A stretch of 64,000 bases of DNA from Bacteroidota bacterium (lineage in GTDB: Bacteria > Bacteroidota > Ignavibacteria > Kryptoniales > JAKASW01), in NCBI GenBank assembly GCA_021845665.1, contig JAJZVO010000006.1, forward strand, positions 49,503 through 113,502, written 5' to 3'. The first letter of the stretch is position 1. The number at the start of each line of letters is the position of its first letter. Positions 16,111-24,888 of the stretch are shown here, in pieces. Position numbers and translations under genes: made by a program. Under the pieces are notes generated by a model. It did not search any database and had not been told where the DNA came from. It saw nothing but the letters and a program-made list of their open reading frames with translations.

Positions 16111-18759
16111 TCAATGTCCTTGAGTAAATCTCAACGCAGGCGCAGGATCTCCGCCGAGAAATGCGGCGACGAATTGTTCTATGTTGTCGTCGTTTATCAA
16201 CGTCACGTCTGCATTCCTTACCGCGCCCATCAGCCTGCCGATCATGTTCAAAATGCCCAGGATGTCGGCCTCCGGGATCTTTCTTATCGTCGCCAGGACG
16301 TTGTCGTTTTGAAGTGTAACCGTGAAATCCGAGAGCTCAAGTATCCTGGCGACGACCTTTGCTCTACGCACCCTTCGAAGAGGATCGGCAGCTCCGCCGC
16401 GAAAATCGAAGTTTATGTAGTTGTTGTTGATCTCATCGCTGGCATAAGCATCCAGTCTCGAGAAGTGATAGCCGAGCCTCGACGAGAAATTAAGGTAGCA
16501 ATCGGAAATTATGGCGTAACTCCTTCCGCCTAGTGCCCTGCTGCTTCTCTCCGCATCGATGACGTTCGACATAAGGAGGTTTGTGAACCCTTTCAGGTCG
16601 ATTGGCAGAGGTCCTGCCCATCTTACTCCGGGAGCTGTCATACCGGCTATCAATGATACGAATGGTCTCGACATAATATCTTCGGGCGTTATCGCTCGCT
16701 TGTTCGTGACTTCGCCGACACCACTTCCGAGGTCGATGACGTAAACGTCGAGCGGCACAGGGAACTTCAATGGATAGGCATGCCTGTCTTCGTATTCAGC
16801 TCCCTCGTAAAGCGAAAACATCTCCCGCATCGCGTATTCGTGCGCGAATCGCGTGATATCGTGAAGTGTTCTGCAATTGTCCGGGGTGAAATCCGAAGCA
16901 TCGGGGTCCGTCAAGTTTAGAGGTATGACCAATTGAGACACGTTGTTCCAAATGCGGTGCATCGGGCTATTCAGAAAAATATTCCTGGTTACCGGAACTG
17001 AACCGGTCTGCTGCTCTAAGCCCGGTGCCGATCCCAGGTAGACCTTGTTGGCACCCGCATCTATCGTGACTATCGTACCGTTCGATAAACGCTTCGTCGC
17101 GTCGCCGGTATTCACGAGGACCGGTATCCTTAACTCGCGGGCTATTATGGCCAGATGGCCGGTCGTATTTCCTACGTCTGCTATAAGCCCTGACGCTTTG
17201 TGAAGTACGCGTATCATCTCTGGTGAAGTCTTCTTTACAACAAGCACGCCTCCCGATGGAAAATTCACGAGATCTTTTGGTCTATCCGGGAAAAACACTT
17301 TCCCCGACCCGATCCCCGGACTCGCACATTCTCCCCTGTCGATCAAGACAGGATTGCCGACATCAGGGCGGACCGATGCGGTGTCGTCCGTCGCCGCGAA
17401 GGCCGCCATCTCTGAGACGGCAAGAGGTCTGCATTGCAGGATGTAAACTCGTCCGTCCTTATCGACGGCCCATTCGATGTCCTGCGGCGATTCGAAGTAC
17501 TGCTCAATCTTGAGCGCATATTCGACGATCTGCCTGATTTGATCCTGTCCGAGGCATGGCGCGTTCTTGAGATCCTCCGAAAGCCTTTCGTCCTGCAATC
17601 CGTCGGCTGATCGCGGCACGGCGCGGGAGTCCTGATTGCCCGCCTTGAATGAAAGTACGCCGTGATCGCCTGACCGTTCCACGATGTATTCCTGTGCCTC
17701 TACGCTTCCGTCCACGACCTTGGTCCCTAGGCCTCTAACTGCCTGTATTATTATTTCGTCCCTGTTTCTTATCGGGTCGGTAGTGAACAGAACACCGCTC
17801 ACCTCGGAATCGATCATCTGCATGCACCCTATGCTCATCGGCATGTCCTGATCCCGGAGCCCGGTCATGTACCTGTACACGAGAGACTGAGGAAGATATT
17901 TCGAAATGAGAACTTCGAAACAGGCATCGACGAGATTGGTCCTGCTCACGTTCAGCGCAGTGTAATGGAGACCGGCGAATGAAAAATGCAAGTCGTCCTC
18001 TCCTATCGCGCTCGATCTCACCGACACGGAGACCCCTCCTTTCCTCTCTGTCAGTTTGTCATAGTCGTCGAGTATCGTCTTTTCAATCAGCTCCGGGATA
18101 GGGGAGGCGATTATGAGGGCCTGAATTACCCGGCTGGACTGTTGTACCTGTCCGATATCGTTGAAATCTATGGATGAAATCGCTTCCTCGATCCTTGAAT
18201 ACAAATTCGCCTGAAAGAGGAACTCTTCGAAACACCTCGATGTGAGGCAGAACCCGTCGGGTATGGGGATGCCGAGGCGATTGTGGACTTCGCAGAGGCG
18301 GCTCATCTTCCCGCCTACCTCCCGGGTGTGGTTGGTAGTTATTTCATCGACGCTGTAGGAGTAAGGCATCCCGGTCGACTGGTGGACACCCTTTTCGCAC
18401 TTGCTGCAGTCGGGTTTTTCACAATCCCATCTTTCCGGACAAAATGGAACAGGAGCAAGTCGATCTTGGCATTCATCCTTGATTCTCTGAACCTGACCGG
18501 CCAGCGTCCTGTACTTGCCCCCGCACATCAGCGAAAGGTGTTCCGTAACCTCCTCGGTGTTCCTCAGGATGCCGGAATATATCGGATATATTTCTCCACG
18601 AGCGAACGGCTTTCCCGAAATGATGAGGTCGCCCAAACTCCCCATGAGCTTCAATGCTTCGTCGTTGGAATACAGAAGGCGCTGGAAATGCTGAAGCTTT
18701 TCCTTGAATGAAACCGGTTCTGTTTTTCGGCCGTGGAATATTTTTCTGAACAGTGTCAC
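16111..18759 (-). CDS. PEP-synthase-like phosphotransferase with atypical C-terminus
   Basis: The 882-residue protein has an unassigned helical N-terminus ending in a cysteine cluster (Cys107, 113, 118, 121), an ATP-grasp PPDK_N domain (~145-450; GGKMSRL, VRSSAIGEDD, SFAGLHY), and a swivelling phosphohistidine domain (~470-580) with the presumed phosphoacceptor His535 in TTGHLAIIAREL. The final ~280 residues do not resemble the PEP/pyruvate TIM barrel of PpsA or PPDK. So this is probably a dedicated phosphotransferase of unknown target, comparable in principle to rifampicin phosphotransferases. It is the last gene of the minus-strand block and lies 53 bp downstream of the receiver gene. Confidence 0.8.
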   Translation of the reverse strand: MTLFRKIFHGRKTEPVSFKEKLQHFQRLLYSNDEALKLMGSLGDLIISGKPFARGEIYPIYSGILRNTEEVTEHLSLMCGGKYRTLAGQVQRIKDECQDRLAPVPFCPERWDCEKPDCSKCEKGVHQSTGMPYSYSVDEITTNHTREVGGKMSRLCEVHNRLGIPIPDGFCLTSRCFEEFLFQANLYSRIEEAISSIDFNDIGQVQQSSRVIQALIIASPIPELIEKTILDDYDKLTERKGGVSVSVRSSAIGEDDLHFSFAGLHYTALNVSRTNLVDACFEVLISKYLPQSLVYRYMTGLRDQDMPMSIGCMQMIDSEVSGVLFTTDPIRNRDEIIIQAVRGLGTKVVDGSVEAQEYIVERSGDHGVLSFKAGNQDSRAVPRSADGLQDERLSEDLKNAPCLGQDQIRQIVEYALKIEQYFESPQDIEWAVDKDGRVYILQCRPLAVSEMAAFAATDDTASVRPDVGNPVLIDRGECASPGIGSGKVFFPDRPKDLVNFPSGGVLVVKKTSPEMIRVLHKASGLIADVGNTTGHLAIIARELRIPVLVNTGDATKRLSNGTIVTIDAGANKVYLGSAPGLEQQTGSVPVTRNIFLNSPMHRIWNNVSQLVIPLNLTDPDASDFTPDNCRTLHDITRFAHEYAMREMFSLYEGAEYEDRHAYPLKFPVPLDVYVIDLGSGVGEVTNKRAITPEDIMSRPFVSLIAGMTAPGVRWAGPLPIDLKGFTNLLMSNVIDAERSSRALGGRSYAIISDCYLNFSSRLGYHFSRLDAYASDEINNNYINFDFRGGAADPLRRVRRAKVVARILELSDFTVTLQNDNVLATIRKIPEADILGILNMIGRLMGAVRNADVTLINDDNIEQFVAAFLGGDPAPALRFTQGH

Positions 18760-18812
18760 GAGCTCTGTCTCGCAAAGTGTGCAGGAAAAGATAAACGCTG
18801 AGTATTCCCGCG

Positions 18813-19208
18813 CTACGCCTTGTTCCCGCTCCGCTGTGTTAATATACGTGAAATCAACGATGTAATCTCCCCTGTCGTAAATGGCTTGGATAAGAAGCCG
18901 TCCGCGTTGCCTGCGGCTTCATTAGGAAACGCCGTCGCGGATGAGAACCCGGACATTAAAACAACCGAAGCCGAAGGTGAGGTGTTTCTAATCCTTCTTA
19001 CGACTTCACGACTATTCATCCCTGGCAGAGCATAATCGACGAAAACGATATCAAAAATACTACTGCGAACCTGCCTCAAGCCTTCCAACGCTGTGTTAGC
19101 CGTGGCAACCATGTAATCAACATCCCCTTCGCTCCTGAGCGCTCTCGACATCGACTTCAGAATTATTTCCTCTCCGTCAATAACGAGTACCCTGATTGTC
19201 CTTGGCAT
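18813..19208 (-). CDS. Single-domain response regulator (receiver)
   Basis: A 131-residue CheY-like receiver without an output domain. The phosphoacceptor Asp58 in DIVFVDYALPG, the Ser/Thr position in VVLMSGF and the Lys in FLSKPF are present. Acidic pocket residues Asp11 and Glu13 are kept, with Gly at position 12. It lies 6 bp downstream of the degenerate sensor kinase and 53 bp upstream of the PEP-synthase-like gene, which suggests a signalling relay. Because the partner kinase lacks catalytic residues, the phosphate may come from elsewhere. Confidence 0.88.
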   Translation of the reverse strand: MPRTIRVLVIDGEEIILKSMSRALRSEGDVDYMVATANTALEGLRQVRSSIFDIVFVDYALPGMNSREVVRRIRNTSPSASVVLMSGFSSATAFPNEAAGNADGFLSKPFTTGEITSLISRILTQRSGNKA

Positions 19209-19214
19209 TCTACA

Positions 19215-20780
19215 TCAAACTGCAAGTTCGACTATAATCGAAGCTTCGGCTTCAGCTCCTGCACCGGCGCGAATCTTTCCTCTATGTAATGCAAGTATGT
19301 CCTTGCAGACGGATAGACTTATTTCCGTTCTGCCTATTTTCTCGGAATCCCTGTACTCGATTTGTTCAGCAATCGCCTGCAACAAATTTTCGGGAATTGT
19401 TTTCCCGGCATCTGCAAATCTGATTTCGATTTTCCTATCCTTTTCGACAAGAAGCGATGAAATGTTCAAAATCCCTCCCTCCGGCATATTCTCGGAAAAG
19501 ATCATAAGCAGATTGAGGAAAACCTGTTCCATCATTCCGGGATCGATCGATACGTGAGGAAGGTCTCTCTGCATAGACGTGGTTATTCGGATATTACGGA
19601 AATCCGGCAACTTCTCCACGACCGTAATCGCATGTCTGACCGTCGGGACAATGTCGACTGTCCTGAATTCAGGCTTATCCTTTCGTGTGAGAGATAGAAT
19701 GTTTCTAACGCTTTCTCTTGTCTTCATCGCTTCCCGGAGAATTATATCGCACTCCGCTCTTTCGCTGTCTCCGAGTTTCGATTTCGCGATCAGGCTTTCC
19801 GTATAAATGATTATGCCGGTCAGGGGATTGCTTATCTCATTTGCGATTCCATCAGCGAGCTTTCCGACTGAAGCGAGTTTTTCAGATTCGATCAACTGTG
19901 ACTGAGTTGACAACAGCTGTCTTTGCATCTGGTTGAAAGAATCGGCAAGGAAACCCAGTTCGGCTCTTCCGGAAGGGATCTCGCGACTGAAATCTCCCTG
20001 TGCAACTCTTCGCATTCCGTCGACCAGCCTTCTCACCGGTTTGCCGACAAGGTAGCGAATCGAGAAGTAAGTGATTGCCGATGCCGCGACGGCAATGACG
20101 ATCGTAAGAATAATCAGCTGAGAGCGGGTCCTGGCCAAGTTTGCCATGATCCTTTTCGCGGAGACTTCAATCTCTATGAATCCCAGTATTGTCTCTGACG
20201 AACTGTGTACGTGATGTACAATTTGTGCGGCTGCAGGTCTTCCGTTGTTTGATCGGGCTTCGGCCGAGGCGGTTATATGACAGTCGCTATTGTAGCAGCT
20301 CGGCGAATTGTATATCGGCAGGGAGCTGTAGACGATTCCGTTGCGCTCGTCAAGATGATGGCTGTAGAAACGGCTGACTGTGTGAACCGCCCCGGTGTCT
20401 CCGCCGGTATGGCAATTTGCGCACAATCGGTTCGCGCGCGAGATGTGTTGTTCGAGTTCTGAACGGCGGGATGAGAATTTTATTATTCCCTCGTGGTTCA
20501 GGATCCTTACCGAACGAATCCCCTCACTCCCGACGATGTCCCTGATCGCCGCCGATATGTCGTCCCGCTTGTTCTTAATCATGCTCAATCTGAGGATCTT
20601 CTCCGTCGTCTGTCCGAGAAGGAGTGTGCTCCGGTTCAGTGCATCGACGGAATCGTGCTGTTGCCGGATCAGACTTATAGTGGAAAAGGCTCCCATCGTG
20701 ACAAGGATGACAACTCCCAACAAAATTGAGATCCGTGTGGAGATACTGATGTATTTAAGCCCGAACGGGATCTTCATCAT
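19215..20780 (-). CDS. c-heme sensor histidine-kinase homologue, catalytically degenerate
   Basis: The 521-residue protein has an N-terminal membrane helix (~18-38), a periplasmic sensor domain with two covalent heme c motifs (CANCH at 120-124 and CX4CH at 162-168), a second helix (~222-243), HAMP, and a HisKA/HATPase region. The phosphoacceptor is missing: the family motif AHEISNP reads ANEISNP, with Asn314 in place of His. The ATP-binding half is also eroded: the N-box reads NLLMIFSEN, the G1 motif reads DAGKTI, and a GLGL-type G2 box is absent. The frame is intact, so it looks like a conserved pseudokinase or a heme-based sensor acting by another route. It overlaps the preceding small gene by 4 bp. 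Confidence 0.85.
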   Translation of the reverse strand: MMKIPFGLKYISISTRISILLGVVILVTMGAFSTISLIRQQHDSVDALNRSTLLLGQTTEKILRLSMIKNKRDDISAAIRDIVGSEGIRSVRILNHEGIIKFSSRRSELEQHISRANRLCANCHTGGDTGAVHTVSRFYSHHLDERNGIVYSSLPIYNSPSCYNSDCHITASAEARSNNGRPAAAQIVHHVHSSSETILGFIEIEVSAKRIMANLARTRSQLIILTIVIAVAASAITYFSIRYLVGKPVRRLVDGMRRVAQGDFSREIPSGRAELGFLADSFNQMQRQLLSTQSQLIESEKLASVGKLADGIANEISNPLTGIIIYTESLIAKSKLGDSERAECDIILREAMKTRESVRNILSLTRKDKPEFRTVDIVPTVRHAITVVEKLPDFRNIRITTSMQRDLPHVSIDPGMMEQVFLNLLMIFSENMPEGGILNISSLLVEKDRKIEIRFADAGKTIPENLLQAIAEQIEYRDSEKIGRTEISLSVCKDILALHRGKIRAGAGAEAEASIIVELAV

Positions 20781-21091
20781 TCTCGATGAGAGATTTTCGA
20801 AACTTCGAGACCGAGGGCCTTAAGCACTAGATCCGTGATGAAGGCAAGAGTGGTTCCCAGGACGGCCATCACTAAGGTCACCGTCGTTGCATACAGCACC
20901 CTGTCCTCGTTGTACATCCTGGCTATGAATAGATTGATCCCTGATAGTTTTTTCGTGTCGACTTTCATCGATAGGGCAGTCTCCGGCTTTTCGCTCGCCA
21001 ATGGATCTCTTTCCGCCTGACTGATAAAAGGAATAGCGCCGACGAGCGTTATGGATAGTATAACTATCGTAGCGATTCTCTTGAACGTCAT
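20777..21091 (-). CDS. Small signal-anchored membrane protein in the TauE cluster
   Basis: The 104-residue protein has an N-terminal signal or membrane helix (~8-25), a short extracytoplasmic part, and a second transmembrane helix (~67-93), then a short charged end. GGAGTG precedes the start. Its end overlaps the sensor-kinase start by 4 bp, so both are probably translated together. I cannot name it. The tight coupling with TauE genes upstream and the heme sensor downstream suggests an accessory subunit of the transporter or sensor. Confidence 0.7.
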   Translation of the reverse strand: MTFKRIATIVILSITLVGAIPFISQAERDPLASEKPETALSMKVDTKKLSGINLFIARMYNEDRVLYATTVTLVMAVLGTTLAFITDLVLKALGLEVSKISHRE

Positions 21092-21102
21092 TTGTCACTC
21101 CT

Positions 21103-21375
21103 TCATTTTGACTTCATCCGCTCTTTCCAGTCGATGTTGCCCATCTTATGATGTTTCTTCGTCGCCCCAATCGATTCTCCGAAAAAAATCGCAAGACCGG
21201 TCCCGACGGCGAATGCCATTTGAAATCCGAAAATGTTAAGTGCAGGCGTGACAATCCATCCGCCACCAACGCCGAAGAATCCACCAAGTACGCCTACACA
21301 AAAGCCGATCAATACCAACAGCAGAGCGTTGAACTCGATTCCGGCAACGGGTAAGTAGATATTGAAGATATCCAT
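21103..21375 (-). pseudogene. TauE/SafE transporter, N-terminal fragment
   Basis: The 90 residues match the first ~85 residues of the two complete TauE/SafE copies upstream almost position by position (VAGIEFNA, GFCVGVLGGFFGVGGGW, ALNIFGF, KMGNIDWK), then end after a short unrelated tail. The remaining ~260 residues of the transporter are absent from the neighbourhood. It looks like a third tandem duplicate that suffered a deletion, although its start and frame remain intact. Only two to three membrane segments remain, so independent transport activity is unlikely. Confidence 0.8.
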
Positions 21376-21398
21376 TTCCTGGCTCGCTCCCAGTCGAA

Positions 21399-22448
21399 CT
21401 ATTTGATCGATGCCCTGTTTCTCTCTTTTCGCGCATCCGCGACAAGTGTGGCGATGATTATCACCGACATGGACATTGCTGTTCCCATTAGTACTACGCC
21501 GGCGTATGTCTGGAAGACCTGGTTCTGCGTGATCTTGTACACCTGTTCGATGGCAACTGAAAAACCTGCGAGGATGATCATTACGGAAAAAAGAAGTCTG
21601 ATCCCGTAGCCCTTTACATATTTCACCGCGGTTGAACCTACCTGGGCGCCGATAGAGGCGCCGATAAGCATAATGACTGCGGCAACTATTTCAACCCGAC
21701 CCTTGAGAGCGTATGTGAGGCAGCCGTAGGCGCCGCTGAACAGCACGGTCACGAGGCTCGTCCCGACCGCAACAGCAGTCGGCAGACCGATTAGATAAAC
21801 GAGTGCGGGCATGATAATGAAACCGCCTCCAACCCCCAGAAACCCCGACATGAACCCTGTGAAAAGGAAAATGAGGAGGATCATCCAGATCGATACTCCT
21901 TCGATACCCGATGCCGGGAAAGAAATCATGGGTGGTATCGATATTCTATGGAGCCGCTCTGACAATTTCGGTCGTTGTTTCGCCTCCTCACCCGCACCAT
22001 TCCGTGAGTCGGTTGCGGAGACCTTCTGCCGGGAGTCGAAATAATCGTGTAGCATATAGCTGCCGAGTCCCCAAAGCAGAAACATGTAACACCATCTTAC
22101 CACCAATCCTACATCACCCGCCTTCTCAAGTGCGATTATCAGGTCGCTGCCGAGCTCCAATCCAACGATGGACGTTGCAATGGAAATGAGACCGAGTTTC
22201 CAGTCAATGTTCCCCATCTTTTGATGCTTCTTTACCGCCCCGATCGTCTGGCCGAATATATTGGATAGATCGGTCCCGATCGCGAATGCCATATGAAAGC
22301 CAAAAATGTTCAGCGCCGGAGTGACTATCCAGCCGCCTCCAACTCCGAAGAACCCGCCGAGAACGCCGACGCAGAAGCCTATAGATATCAGCAATATTGC
22401 GTTAAACTCGATTCCGGCGACTGGAAGGTAGATATTGAAAACATTCAT
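21399..22448 (-). CDS. TauE/SafE family anion transporter (second copy)
   Basis: The 349-residue membrane protein has the TauE/SafE repeat architecture: a first GFFGVGGGW motif at ~30-40 and a second GFLGVGGGF motif at ~215-225, each followed by several helices. The family exports or imports sulfite, sulfate, organosulfonates and related anions. In this context sulfite or sulfate transport is the natural guess. It follows the first copy by 36 bp and is highly similar to it. A cytoplasmic loop (~135-190) joins the halves. Confidence 0.88.
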   Translation of the reverse strand: MNVFNIYLPVAGIEFNAILLISIGFCVGVLGGFFGVGGGWIVTPALNIFGFHMAFAIGTDLSNIFGQTIGAVKKHQKMGNIDWKLGLISIATSIVGLELGSDLIIALEKAGDVGLVVRWCYMFLLWGLGSYMLHDYFDSRQKVSATDSRNGAGEEAKQRPKLSERLHRISIPPMISFPASGIEGVSIWMILLIFLFTGFMSGFLGVGGGFIIMPALVYLIGLPTAVAVGTSLVTVLFSGAYGCLTYALKGRVEIVAAVIMLIGASIGAQVGSTAVKYVKGYGIRLLFSVMIILAGFSVAIEQVYKITQNQVFQTYAGVVLMGTAMSMSVIIIATLVADARKERNRASIK

Positions 22449-22484
22449 TTCGATGAGGATCCGGTCACTAGGTAAGCATTCATA

Positions 22485-23537
22485 TCATTCTGCCTTCACG
22501 CGATTCTTACGCTCTTCAATCACGAGCCTTCCTATGATCATCACACTCATGGCCAGTGCCGTGCCCATGAGTGTGATCCCGGCAAGAGTCTGAAATAGCG
22601 GCTTGCCGCTGGTTTTGTAGAATTGCTCTGTCAGGACCGAGAATCCTGCAAGAATAACCATTATTGCAAAGAGGAGTCTGATGCCGTACCCCTTTATATA
22701 TTTCACCGCTGTGGCTCCTATCTGCGCGCCGACCGATGCCCCGATGAGCATGATAAAAGCGGCCAAAACCTCGACGCGTCCCTTCAGTGCATACGTGAAG
22801 CAGCCATAGGCGGCCGTGAAGAGGACGGTGACGAGACTTGTTCCAACGGCTATGGTTGTGGGAAGCCCGATCAAGTACACGAGTACCGGCAGTATTATGA
22901 ACCCGCCGCCGACACCCATGAAACCGGAAAGGAACCCCGTGACCAAAAACACTATGAGGATAACCCAGAGAGAAACTCCTTCCACACCGGATGCCGGAAA
23001 GGAAATCATCGGAGGAATGTTTATTCTGTGGAGCTTGTCGGATATCGTCATAACGCGGGCTGTCCCGGATCGTGCTCCGTTAGCAGCTTCATCTTCCGCG
23101 AGCTTTACCAATCTCGGATGAATCACGAAATAATCGTACATCATATATACACCTAAAACCGAGAGAAGGAAGATATAGCACCACCTCACGATCACACCGA
23201 CATCACCGGCCTTTTCCATCGCAATGATTACCCGTGAGCCGATCTCCACGCCAAAGACTGAAGTGACGATTGAGACAAGTCCCAGCTTCCAGTCGATGTT
23301 TCCCATACGGTGGTGTTTCCTGACTGCTCCGATCGACTGGCCGAAAATATTCGCGAGCGGAGTCCCGATCGCGAAGGCCATGTGGAATCCGAATATATTG
23401 AGGGCGGGTGTTATCATCCAACCGCCGCCGACTCCGAAGAAGCCGCCTAACACTCCGACACAGAAACCTATCAGTACCAGGAGTACGGCACTGAATTCGA
23501 TTCCCGCAACCGGCAAATGTATGTTGATGATGTTCAT
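22485..23537 (-). CDS. TauE/SafE family anion transporter (first copy)
   Basis: The 350-residue protein has the same architecture as its tandem neighbour, with GFFGVGGGW and GFMGVGGGF motifs in the two halves. It is the first of three head-to-tail copies, so local duplication is clear. It lies 67 bp downstream of the siroheme gene cobA/hemD. A role in sulfate uptake or sulfite efflux is inferred from family and context; the substrate cannot be read from the sequence. Confidence 0.88.
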   Translation of the reverse strand: MNIINIHLPVAGIEFSAVLLVLIGFCVGVLGGFFGVGGGWMITPALNIFGFHMAFAIGTPLANIFGQSIGAVRKHHRMGNIDWKLGLVSIVTSVFGVEIGSRVIIAMEKAGDVGVIVRWCYIFLLSVLGVYMMYDYFVIHPRLVKLAEDEAANGARSGTARVMTISDKLHRINIPPMISFPASGVEGVSLWVILIVFLVTGFLSGFMGVGGGFIILPVLVYLIGLPTTIAVGTSLVTVLFTAAYGCFTYALKGRVEVLAAFIMLIGASVGAQIGATAVKYIKGYGIRLLFAIMVILAGFSVLTEQFYKTSGKPLFQTLAGITLMGTALAMSVMIIGRLVIEERKNRVKAE

Positions 23538-23604
23538 TTCACCGCCCGGAAGCGAAGTATTCCTTCCGTCGACATCTTGAGAATTCCGCCCACGATATTA
23601 TGTC

Positions 23605-24888
23605 TCAGGAGAATATGTTGAGAACCAAATCACGGATTTGTTCCGGAGACTCGGACAGGAATATCCCGGTGCTCCGGATGTTTTTGCCAACAAGACAATC
23701 GAATGCGTTCCGGGTCATTGCGATCGAGATACCTCGTCCAAGGAAATCGAAGGCCGGTTCATGCCCTATCGTATCGAAAAGCCGTTCAACCGATGTCGAG
23801 GTGGAAAATATGAAGACTTCTGCTCCTTCCTGTATTATCTCTTCCGCTGGATCGCGTACCGGTTCCGGCGCGACCGCCGTGAATACCGACCGCGAAGGAG
23901 CCAGGGGAGACTCTCTGAGTAGAAAATCGTTTCGTTCAAAGCCGCCGGCGGTCGAAGTCCCATCGACATGATCGATCGCTCCAGCTTGGGAAATGTTCTC
24001 TACAGCTGTATTGGAATTTGCGGGAATGACGATGGCCTCGCCGCCTAGATCACTGACGATTGCCCGCAGACTGTCGAGCGCATCCCTCTCCGCCGATATG
24101 ACAGTCCTCTTGCCGAACAACGGCCTGGTTTCGAACCAGGACAAACGATCGCGCATCGATACTGTCTGGCTTATGATTATGATCGCAGGTGCGTGGAAGC
24201 CTTTTGCCTCGAATTTTCCCGCGATGGAATCGAGTCGGCCGGTAATGGTGCGCTGTTTCGGCAGCGTCCCGTTCTCAATGACCGCCGACGGCATCGACGG
24301 ATCCATTCCGTATTTCATCAGCTCGTTGCAGATGCTTTGGATGCGCGAGGCTCCCATGTATATGATCAGAGTCGAGTTCTTCAGTGCCGCCAGTTTCTCC
24401 CACTCCACCTGGGTCCCCTTCTTGTCCGGAGACTCGTGGGCAGTTATCAGAACGCACTGAGTTATCATCCCGCGATGCGTGACCGGGATGCCGCTGTAGA
24501 CAGGTGCAGAGAGACCGGACGTAATCCCCGGGATTATTTCATAGTCGATGCCGGCGTCTTTGAGCGCGATAGCCTCCTCTGAGCCTCTTCCGAATACGAA
24601 CGGGTTCCCCCCCTTTAAGCGAACGACTGTCAGTCCCAGTTCCGCTTTACGTGTCATTATCTCGGATATCTGTTCCTGTTCGATCGGGTGGTACCCGCTT
24701 TCCTTGCCGACGAAAATCCTTTCACAATCCGCTTTGCAGTATGACAACAGATCGTCGTTAATCAGCCTGTCGTAAACCACCACGTCGGCCAGCTTGAGCT
24801 TTTCGAGTCCCTTTATCGTCAGTAGGCCCGGATCGCCCGGTCCGGCGCCCACCAGGTATACCTTGCCGTTTCTGGGTCGCGAGTTCAT
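23605..24888 (-). CDS. cobA: Uroporphyrinogen-III C-methyltransferase fused to a HemD-like domain
   Basis: Residues ~8-245 form an SUMT domain that makes precorrin-2 using SAM: VGAGPGDPGLLTIKGL, VVYDRLI, and an RLKGGNPFVFGRGSEE motif in which the usual GGDP reads GGNP. Residues ~255-427 form a uroporphyrinogen-III synthase (HemD)-like domain that is short and diverged, with FSTSTSVERLFD and FLGRGISIAMTR. With the precorrin-2 dehydrogenase 600 bp upstream it provides siroheme, the cofactor of dissimilatory sulfite reductase. The start overlaps the end of the preceding gene by 4 bp. Confidence 0.88.
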   Translation of the reverse strand: MNSRPRNGKVYLVGAGPGDPGLLTIKGLEKLKLADVVVYDRLINDDLLSYCKADCERIFVGKESGYHPIEQEQISEIMTRKAELGLTVVRLKGGNPFVFGRGSEEAIALKDAGIDYEIIPGITSGLSAPVYSGIPVTHRGMITQCVLITAHESPDKKGTQVEWEKLAALKNSTLIIYMGASRIQSICNELMKYGMDPSMPSAVIENGTLPKQRTITGRLDSIAGKFEAKGFHAPAIIIISQTVSMRDRLSWFETRPLFGKRTVISAERDALDSLRAIVSDLGGEAIVIPANSNTAVENISQAGAIDHVDGTSTAGGFERNDFLLRESPLAPSRSVFTAVAPEPVRDPAEEIIQEGAEVFIFSTSTSVERLFDTIGHEPAFDFLGRGISIAMTRNAFDCLVGKNIRSTGIFLSESPEQIRDLVLNIFS

